Positions 1-5,305 of a DNA stretch of 6,509 bases are shown in pieces. Positions within the stretch are counted from its first letter, which is position 1. Every line of letters begins with the position of its first letter. The position numbers and the translations under genes were made by a program. The stretch comes from Pseudomonadota bacterium (GTDB lineage: Bacteria > Pseudomonadota > Alphaproteobacteria > Rhizobiales > Hyphomicrobiaceae), in NCBI GenBank assembly GCA_003242645.1, contig QGVC01000209.1, forward strand, positions 1 through 6,509. The letters run 5' to 3'. A model generated the notes under the pieces. The model was not told the DNA's origin. It saw only the letters and a list, made by a program, of their open reading frames with translations, and made no database searches.

Positions 1-52
1 CTTAAGGTATTTCCCGCGCCTTAAGGCTCGCTTAAGGTGGTCGCAATAAGGT
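1..52. repeat. Cluster of CTTAAGG heptamers, one inside a 10-base palindrome
   Basis: CTTAAGG occurs at 1-7, 20-26 and 31-37, and a degenerate AATAAGG at 45-51. The middle copy lies in the perfect palindrome GCCTTAAGGC (18-27). The cluster touches the window edge, so its full extent is unknown. It may be part of a longer repeat or a binding-site array, or chance. No T-run follows, so it does not look like an intrinsic terminator for either strand. Confidence 0.4.
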
Positions 53-102
53 GATTGCAGAGCATTTCTCGGTCTCGCAGACCTTCTCCGCAGCAGGCCA
101 TT

Positions 103-183
103 GGTTTCAAGGGCTTCATCATGTCGGACTGGAAGGCTGCCTATGGAGCCGACTACGCATTGCGTGGCCTCGACATGCAGTCA
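103..183 (+). pseudogene. Remnant of a glycoside hydrolase family 3 gene
   Basis: The plus-strand frame starting at 103 reads GFKGFIMSDWKAAYGADY followed by ALRGLDMQS. This is the core of GH3 beta-glucosidase-like enzymes, where GF(K/D)GF(V/I)(M/V)SDW contains the catalytic aspartate (codon 127-129) and A..GLD.. follows about ten residues later. Only 27 codons match. The same frame has stops at 22-24 and 52-54 upstream, and downstream similarity ends at the 3' end of cydX on the other strand, with a stop at 244-246. It is therefore a fragment, not a working gene. A weak, frame-shifted LADLLR-like stretch at 74-91 may be further remnant but cannot be claimed. Family assignment is from motif recognition only. 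Confidence 0.7.
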
Positions 184-187
184 AAGG

Positions 188-322
188 CTAGCGGTCGGTT
201 GCGCTCGTGCGTTCCTTCCGTCCACGCTCCCTTTGCGGCTCGGTGAGCTCGTACCACATGGCATTGAGCACACCGAAGGTGAGCGCCAGGCCGAGCCCGA
301 GAATCCAGCTGAAGTACCACAT
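188..322 (-). CDS. cydX: Cytochrome bd small subunit CydX
   Basis: This 44-residue single-helix protein begins MWYFSWILGLGLALTFGVLN, closely matching E. coli CydX, which starts MWYFAWILG and shares FGV. CydX binds CydA and stabilises the heme d site of the bd oxidase. The helix runs from about residue 3 to 21. After it come AMWYELTEPQ and a highly charged tail (RERGRKERTSATDR), of different sequence from the E. coli tail but similarly polar. The ATG is 24 bases after the cydB stop, with GGAG 10 bases upstream, and the gene ends at TAG (188-190). It is the last recognisable gene of the operon. The first codons (MWY) recur at residues 22-24, with an 11-base identical stretch at 251-261 and 314-324, probably chance. 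Confidence rests on the family match and its position after cydB. Confidence 0.93.
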   Translation of the reverse strand: MWYFSWILGLGLALTFGVLNAMWYELTEPQRERGRKERTSATDR

Positions 323-346
323 GGAAACGCTACTCCGGCTTGTCCG

Positions 347-1483
347 TCAGTAGAGTCCGCCGTGGCGGCGAATCTCGTCGAGTGTGATCCGCCCCCGCAG
401 CACCCGGAACACCCACGTCGTGTATACCAGCACGATGGGCATGAAGACGATCACCGCCACGAGCATGATCAGCAATGTCGTCTTGCTGCTCGATGCGTCC
501 CAGACCGTCAGACCGTGATCCGGGTGAGTGGACGAAGGCAGCAGGAAAGGAAAGAGCGCGAAGCCCGCGGTCAGAATCGTTCCCGCCTGCGTGATGCAGC
601 TCGTCAGGAATGCGCTTCCTTTGCGAGGCGTGCCGAGCAGGATCCACGTGAGCACCGCCGCGAGCACTGCACCTCCCGGCGCCAGCCATAGCAGGCCGTG
701 CGTGCGGTAGTTGTCGAGCCACGCCCCCGTGGCGACCTCCACGCTCTTGCGAAGCGGATTCGCCGGCCCGGCGACGTCGATTTCCGATACGACACGCTGA
801 CCTTCCAAGCCGAACGCGACCCATACACCGGCCGCGGCGAAGGCGAGAACGAACACCACGGCGGCAACCCGCCCGACACTTGCCGCTCGTGCGGACATCG
901 GGTCCTCGACCTTGAGCGAAGCATATGCAGCGCCATGCATCACGAGCATCGCCACGCTCACAACGCCCGCGAGCAGCGCGAACGGATGCAGCAGGTTAAA
1001 GAACCCTGCCGTGTACACGGGGCGCTGCAGCTCATCGAAGTGAAAGGGAACGCCGAGGAACAGGTTGCCGAAGGCCACTCCGAAGAGCAGCGCGGGAACC
1101 GCGCCTCCGGCAAAGAGCGCCCAATCCCAGACGTTGCGCCACTGGACGGACTCGACCTTGTTGCGGAAGGTGAAGCCGACGGGTCTCAGGATCAGCGCAA
1201 CGAGCAGCAGGAACATCGCCAGGTACAGGCCCGAGAACGATGCGGCATAGAGCAGCGGCCACGCGGCGAACGCTGCGCCGCCTCCCAGGATGAACCAGAC
1301 CTGATTTCCGTCCCATACCGGCTCGATGGACTCGAGCAGCGCGCGGCGCTCTTCATCGGAGCGCCCGATGAACCGAAAGATCGTGGCGACGCCGAGATCG
1401 AAGCCGTCCATGATCGCGAAGCCGATCAGCAGGACGCCCAGGATCAGCCACCACAAGGTGCGCAAGGTTTCATAGTCGAGCAT
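347..1483 (-). CDS. cydB: Cytochrome bd ubiquinol oxidase subunit II
   Basis: CydB is the heme-free partner of CydA in the bd oxidase and supplies a quinone-stabilising and proton-path scaffold in the inner membrane. The product is 378 residues (E. coli CydB is 379). The ATG at 1483 has a purine-rich GGGAGGAG about 8 bases upstream and gives [19 protein letters not shown], matching the family start. The reading frame is open further upstream, but that part is the cydA sequence in a wrong frame. Conserved marks include MDGFDLGV with Asp29, PVWDGNQVW with Trp57 and Asp58 at the E. coli positions, [33 protein letters not shown] and [29 protein letters not shown], and the typical end [14 protein letters not shown]. 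Eight to nine hydrophobic helices are apparent. It lies 23 bases after cydA and 24 before cydX, so all three are co-transcribed. No frameshift or missing key residue is seen. Confidence 0.98.
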   Translation of the reverse strand: MLDYETLRTLWWLILGVLLIGFAIMDGFDLGVATIFRFIGRSDEERRALLESIEPVWDGNQVWFILGGGAAFAAWPLLYAASFSGLYLAMFLLLVALILRPVGFTFRNKVESVQWRNVWDWALFAGGAVPALLFGVAFGNLFLGVPFHFDELQRPVYTAGFFNLLHPFALLAGVVSVAMLVMHGAAYASLKVEDPMSARAASVGRVAAVVFVLAFAAAGVWVAFGLEGQRVVSEIDVAGPANPLRKSVEVATGAWLDNYRTHGLLWLAPGGAVLAAVLTWILLGTPRKGSAFLTSCITQAGTILTAGFALFPFLLPSSTHPDHGLTVWDASSSKTTLLIMLVAVIVFMPIVLVYTTWVFRVLRGRITLDEIRRHGGLY

Positions 1484-1506
1484 GGCGGACTCCTCCCTTC
1501 CCTTCT

Positions 1507-3074
1507 TCAGGCCACTTTGGTGACGGGAGGCCCGGCAGCCTTGAGCGGCCAGTACCCGAGGCCCTCCGGCCCGCTCCGGATCATCCGAACCATCAGGTAG
1601 ACGTCCACCGCCGCGAGGGCCGTATAGAAGACGATGAAACCGGTAAGCGAGAGCCAGACGTTTCCGGCGGAAGTCGCGGACACGCCGAGGAAAGTCGGCA
1701 GCACTCCATCGATCGCCCAGGGCTGCCGGCCATACTCGGCGACGATCCAGCCGAGCTCCGCCGCGATCCACGGCAGCGGCAGGCTGATGAGCGCCAGCCT
1801 GAGGAACCAGCGATTCTGCTCGAAGCGGTGTCGCGCGGACAGGTAGAACGCCGTCGCGAACAGGAAGATGAAGAAGAAGCCCAGGGCGACCATGATCCGG
1901 AAGCTCCAGAACAGCACCGGCACGTTCGGCACGGTCGACCACGCCGCCTGCTCGATCTGCTCCGCGGTGGCCGCCGCCGGATTGTCCACGTAGCGCAGCA
2001 AGAGCAGGCCATAGCCGAGATCGGACTTGTACGTTTCGAAGCGCGCTCTGGCGTCGGCGTCTGCGGGATTCGCCCGCAGCTCCTGCAGCGCCGCGTGAGC
2101 CTGTATGCCGCGCTCGATGCGTTCACGGGCCTGATCGACGAGATCGAGAATGCCGGGCACTTCCTCGTCGATCGATCGGGTGGCGATCAGGCCCAGGACC
2201 CAGGGTATCTTCACTTCCGCGTGCGTGGTCCGGGCCTGCATGTCCGGTATACCGAAGACGGTGAAGCCGGCCGGCGGCTCCTCGGTCCGCCACGCGGCCT
2301 CGATTGCGGCAATCTTCATCTTCTGGTTCTCGCTTGCGACGTAGCCGGACTCATCGCCCAGCACCACGACCGACAGCGAGCACGCAAGACCGAAGCTCGC
2401 GGCCACGGCCATGGAGCGCCTGGCGATCTCCACGTTACGCCCGCGCAGCAGATACCAGGCGCTCACGGCCAGCACGAATACCGATCCCACGACATAGCCT
2501 GCCGCGACGGTATGGACGAACTTGGCCTGCGCGACGGGGCTGAGGAGCACCTCGGTAAACGAGGTGAGCTCCATTCTCATCGTCTCGTAGTTGAACTCCG
2601 CGCCGACCGGGTACTGCATCCAGGCGTTGGCGACGAGGATCCACAGCGCCGACAGGCTGGAGCCGAGCGCCACGAGCGCGGTCACCACCAGGTGAGCGAC
2701 CTTTGACAGCCGGTTCCAGCCGAAGAAGAACAGCCCGACGAAGGTCGATTCGAGGAAGAACGCCATGAGCCCCTCGATTGCGAGAGGGGCCCCGAAGATG
2801 TCGCCGACGTAATGCGAGTAGTACGCCCAGTTCGTGCCGAACTGGAACTCCATGGTGATGCCGGTCGCCACGCCCATGGCGAAGTTGATGCCGAACAGCA
2901 GGCCCCAGAACTTCGTCATGCGCATCCAGATCTCGCGCCCCGTCATGACGTAGACGGCTTCCATGATCACGAGGATCATGGACAGCCCCAGGGTCAGCGG
3001 GACGAAGAGAAAGTGATACAGCGCGTGAGTGCGAACTGCAGGCGCGACAGGTCGACGACCTCGAAGTCGATCAT
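1507..3074 (-). CDS. cydA: Cytochrome bd ubiquinol oxidase subunit I, with an apparent one-base frameshift
   Basis: CydA holds hemes b558, b595 and d and the quinol-oxidation site of the bd oxidase, which reduces O2 to water in the inner membrane. With one base restored after codon 17 the product is 522 residues, the same as E. coli CydA. Expected features are present: LSRLQFALT then [13 protein letters not shown] with the heme-ligand His (residue 21; E. coli His19), [20 protein letters not shown] with the conserved glutamates, [10 protein letters not shown] with the second His ligand (about 188), the Q-loop GDESGY and [12 protein letters not shown], the heme-ligand Met of FRIMVALGF, and GRQPW. 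The long second half of the Q-loop places it in the E. coli-like long form. The ATG at 3074 has GGGGGAGG 6 bases upstream and overlaps the cydP stop. The coding frame from that ATG leaves the CydA frame near 3024, and the downstream frame has no usable start of its own. As written, no full-length protein would be made; a sequencing or assembly error or a recent mutation are both possible. cydB starts 23 bases after the stop. Confidence 0.95.
3019..3029 (-). other. Apparent single-base deletion in cydA (frameshift site)
   Basis: Read on the minus strand, the codons end CTC ACG and continue CGC TGT ATC AC, which gives LTRCITF. CydA proteins have LTALYHF or LTAMYHF here. Adding one G (a C on the plus strand beside 3024) gives ACG GCG CTG TAT CAC and restores the family sequence exactly. 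Both flanks are strongly conserved, so the position of the lesion is fixed to within about two codons. No slippery heptamer suggests programmed frameshifting. Confidence 0.9.
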
Positions 3075-3337
3075 GGCGTTCCTCCCCCGTCCTCGGAGTG
3101 CGATCGATGCGCAGGAGCCGTTGCCGGCGTGTCACCGACGGCGAGCTGGGCGGCAGCCTGCTCCCGCGTGACCTCGAATCGGTGCGATGGCGAGAAGAAA
3201 GCAGCCCAGAGGAGCGTGAGCGCGGCCACCTTGGCCAGGAGCAGCCACACGATCTCCCGTCGCAGCTGGCGGCGCCAGTCTGCGGCGGCCCTCCGGCTGG
3301 CATGTGCGGTCGTGCGGCGCCCGATCCTTCGCTTCAC
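3071..3337 (-). CDS. cydP: Small single-helix membrane protein, CydP-like
   Basis: This is an 88-residue protein with one hydrophobic segment (about 28-48, EIVWLLLAKVAALTLLWAAF) preceded by a strongly basic arginine-rich stretch, so an N-in topology is expected. FFSPSHRF follows the helix. Position directly before cydA and the pattern LRREI-hydrophobic-WAAFFSPSHR fit the putative cytochrome bd small subunit CydP, which I recognise from memory of the family; no experimental role can be read from the sequence. It would be a membrane partner or assembly factor of CydAB. Its TGA overlaps the cydA ATG (ATGA at 3071-3074), and its GTG overlaps the stop of the upstream heme gene. The start is uncertain: the only strong ribosome-binding sequence (3337-3344) runs into the GTG with no spacer, yet no better in-frame ATG, GTG or TTG lies close downstream, so coupling to the upstream gene may drive initiation. 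The extension past residue 55 is low-complexity and polar. Confidence 0.7.
   Translation of the reverse strand: MKRRIGRRTTAHASRRAAADWRRQLRREIVWLLLAKVAALTLLWAAFFSPSHRFEVTREQAAAQLAVGDTPATAPAHRSHSEDGGGTP
3081..3088 (-). promoter_or_regulatory. Ribosome-binding site fixing the cydA start
   Basis: GGGGGAGG on the minus strand lies 6 bases before the ATG at 3074. It supports initiation in the frame of the first 17 CydA codons ([17 protein letters not shown]), showing that the genuine start is not in the frame of the main CydA reading frame and that the frameshift lies inside the gene. Confidence 0.85.
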
Positions 3338-3957
3338 CTCCCCCGCGGATCGATCATGGCGTGCTGCGCATCAGCGCCGTCCTTCTCTTCCGCCGGCCAG
3401 ATGATGCTGAGAGCGCCCCGCAGATCGCCGGTGCTGAAACCCGTGGCCGCATCTTGCGGGTAGAGCCTGGCGAGGGTCTCGCGCACGTCCGGCGCCAGTG
3501 CGGACCCGTGGCACGCCAGGCAAAGCGGCTGCGTACCGATGCCTCTCATGTAGCGCGCACCGCCGTCCTCCATACGCTCGAAGTGCTCCAGGGAGGATGC
3601 TTCCTTTCCGCCGGCGCGCTGTCTCGCGAACCGCTCCAGTATCTGGCGCTGCCATGGCTCAGGGGCGTTGGCAGGATTTCTCGTCTTCAGGCTCGTACGC
3701 CCGATGATGGCACCACTCTCATCGGAGAGCCGCCGCGCGATGCGTGGAGCCTCCTCTTTGCAGACCACGATGGCTTCTGCAGCGCCGCGTGACTGGATGG
3801 CTTCAGTGAGGACCTGCATGAGCTCGCCGGAGAACCGCTGTGCGAGCGCGCGGCTCTCGGCAAGCCGGTCGTCCTCTTTGGCCGCAAGGGTACCCGCGCA
3901 CATCGACAGGCCCAGGAACATCCACACGGCACTCTTGGTCACGGTCTTGCGGTTCAC
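3334..3957 (-). CDS. Secreted DUF3365 (Tll0287-like) monoheme c-type cytochrome
   Basis: This is a predicted periplasmic heme protein of 207 residues. The GTG start at 3957 is chosen because AAGGAG lies 9 bases upstream and because it opens directly onto a signal peptide (MNRKTVTKSAVWMFLGLSMC, cut near the ALAA-like GTLAA/KEDD at about 26). The nearby ATG at 3962 is in another frame and meets a stop two codons later. The mature part shows the DUF3365 pattern: AIVVCKEEAPRIA (Cys66), GAIIGRTSLKTRNPANAPEPW (in two halves, about 82-102) and one heme c site, CLACH (146-150). In the cyanobacterial family member Tll0287 the heme has unusual Cys/His ligation in a PAS-like fold; Cys66 and His150 are the likely equivalents here, which is inference. 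Functions in the family are mostly unknown, with redox or ligand sensing proposed. It lies between the TolC-like gene (46-base gap) and cydP (4-base GTGA overlap), so it is probably made together with the bd oxidase. Confidence 0.9.
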   Translation of the reverse strand: MNRKTVTKSAVWMFLGLSMCAGTLAAKEDDRLAESRALAQRFSGELMQVLTEAIQSRGAAEAIVVCKEEAPRIARRLSDESGAIIGRTSLKTRNPANAPEPWQRQILERFARQRAGGKEASSLEHFERMEDGGARYMRGIGTQPLCLACHGSALAPDVRETLARLYPQDAATGFSTGDLRGALSIIWPAEEKDGADAQHAMIDPRGR

Positions 3958-3966
3958 GGCATGCTT

Positions 3967-3972
3967 CTCCTT
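3967..3972 (-). promoter_or_regulatory. Ribosome-binding site deciding the GTG start of the heme protein
   Basis: AAGGAG on the minus strand lies 9 bases before the GTG at 3957. It is in the 46-base gap after the TolC-like gene, which shows that the signal peptide beginning MNRKTV is the N-terminus and the longer open frame reaching into the TolC-like gene is not used. Confidence 0.75.
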
Positions 3973-4003
3973 CACGCTACACGACATTCCGCGGTCCGAT
4001 ACA

Positions 4004-5305
4004 TCACAATGCCCCGACAGCGCGCGCGAGTTGCAGCTGGGCGAGCGCTTCATCCAGGATCGCGTTGTCGCGATTGGTTACCGCGCTTGTCCGCAGGGAA
4101 ACCGCTTCGAGAACCTGCGTATTGGTTCCGAGATCCGCACCGTACAGCTCCCGCGCCGTCCGCAGGTTCTCTTCCGCCTGCGCCACGGCCTCGCGCGAGG
4201 CATCAACGCGGGCCTTCGCGGCCTGCACGTCCAACCAGGCCTGGCGAACCTCCAGCTCGATCATCGAGCGCATGTCGTTCAACCGAAGCCGCGCGGCGAG
4301 CGCGGCATGGCGCAGCGCCGCGGCACGGTTTCGGGCCTGTCCGCCATCGAACAGGCTCCATGTCACACCGATGCCCACCATCGAGAAATCCTCGCGGTCG
4401 AGGATCTCGTTCTCGAAGTAGTTGTAGCCCCCAGTGAGCTCGATCCGTGGACGAAGCGTCGCGAGCTGCGCGTCCGCCTGGAATGCGAGCGCCTCCGCCT
4501 GCGCCGCCATCCCCTGCAGCTCGCTGCGCGAGGCGAGCGCCCGCTCGATGAGCGCTTCGACGGGCTGCTTTGCGAGGGAAGGATCGGTCGGTATGCGCTC
4601 GTCGAGATCCGTGTTGCGGTCGAGCGGCTCACCGAGCCTTCGGTTGTACGCTGCATACGCGATCTGCACGTCATTCGCCGCGCGCACGCGAGTGTGCTCC
4701 GCATTTGCGAGCGCAACGCGCGCCGCCAGCAGATCGCTTCTCGGAACCAGCTCACGCTCGACCATCTGCTCCACGTCCGCAACGTGCGCCGCCAGGCTGG
4801 CGACGCTGGACTCCGCCGCCTCCAGCGCCCGACGAGCCCGGAGCACGCCAACATAGGCTCGCGCGACATCGAGCTTCAGGGCCGCGCGGCTGCTCTGCTC
4901 CATCTCTTCGGCCGCGATCCGGCTGCTGCGCGCCGCCGCGATTCCGGCGGTGATCTGCCCGCCGGCATACAGCGGCAGCCTGACTTGCACGGCGCTGCTG
5001 ACGAAATCGTCCTCATCGAGGATCGGAGGTGAGCGGAATGCGAAGTCCGGGCCGGACACCTCGAGTGAAGGCGCCGCACCCAGGCGAGTGTAGCCTGCGC
5101 TTGCCTGAACTACCGGCCAGCGCGCGGCGCGGGCGGTACGCTCGCCGGCGCGAGCCGCCTCGGTCTCCGAGGCGACGGCGGCGAGGGCGTGGTCGTTCTC
5201 CATGGCCCGCCGCCAGGCCTCTTCCAGCGTCTCTGCCGCTGCGACCCCGCCGGCACCCCACACAGCGGCGGCAAGCACAAGTACGACCGCTCGACGGAAA
5301 CTCAT
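4004..5305 (-). CDS. TolC-family outer-membrane efflux channel protein
   Basis: This 433-residue protein has the build of a TolC/OEP-family trimeric channel that would span the outer membrane and periplasm. Residues 1-24 form a Sec signal peptide ending in VAAA before ETLEEAW. The family's two internal repeats are visible: the first has a strand ending VRLPLYAGGQ (about 108-117) followed by long alanine-rich coiled-coil helices (118-225). The second has GVTWSLFDGGQ (about 313-323) followed by matching helices (324-430). The length is at the short end for the family and there is no C-terminal extension. The ATG overlaps the sqr stop by 4 bases, and an AAGGG sits 9 bases upstream (5315-5319), so it is probably translationally coupled to sqr. 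TolC proteins normally work with a membrane-fusion protein and an inner-membrane pump. Neither is encoded in the window, so the transport partner and substrate are unknown; co-transcription with sqr makes a sulfur compound a possible but untested cargo. Confidence 0.93.
   Translation of the reverse strand: MSFRRAVVLVLAAAVWGAGGVAAAETLEEAWRRAMENDHALAAVASETEAARAGERTARAARWPVVQASAGYTRLGAAPSLEVSGPDFAFRSPPILDEDDFVSSAVQVRLPLYAGGQITAGIAAARSSRIAAEEMEQSSRAALKLDVARAYVGVLRARRALEAAESSVASLAAHVADVEQMVERELVPRSDLLAARVALANAEHTRVRAANDVQIAYAAYNRRLGEPLDRNTDLDERIPTDPSLAKQPVEALIERALASRSELQGMAAQAEALAFQADAQLATLRPRIELTGGYNYFENEILDREDFSMVGIGVTWSLFDGGQARNRAAALRHAALAARLRLNDMRSMIELEVRQAWLDVQAAKARVDASREAVAQAEENLRTARELYGADLGTNTQVLEAVSLRTSAVTNRDNAILDEALAQLQLARAVGAL

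Noticed and set aside
71..83. Hairpin GGTCT-CGC-AGACC as a terminator for the operon.
   Set aside because: The stem is only 5 bp and no T-run follows on either strand.
251..324. 11-base direct repeat GTACCACATGG (251-261 and 314-324).
   Set aside because: Both copies encode MWY within cydX in the same frame; a single short repeat is compatible with chance and does not suggest a mobile element.
698..1600. Plus-strand open frame of 300 codons opposite cydB.
   Set aside because: Highly charged, Glu/Arg/Gln-rich composition typical of the complement of a membrane-protein gene; no recognisable motif or start signal.
1484..1942. Upstream extension of the cydB reading frame.
   Set aside because: It lies inside cydA in another frame; the ATG at 1483 has a strong ribosome-binding site and gives the canonical CydB N-terminus.
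3019..3029. Programmed -1 frameshifting in cydA.
   Set aside because: There is no slippery heptamer at CTCACGCGC and no known cydA recoding, so a simple deletion or sequence error is more likely.
3958..4003. Internal promoter in the gap before the heme protein gene (TTGTGA-like element).
   Set aside because: No acceptable -10 element at the right distance; the gap is adequately explained by the ribosome-binding site.
3668..5032. Long plus-strand open frame (454 codons) opposite the TolC-like and heme protein genes.
   Set aside because: It is rich in Arg, His and Leu with no family motif and is exactly opposite genes with clear signal peptides and domains; long antisense frames are expected at this GC content.
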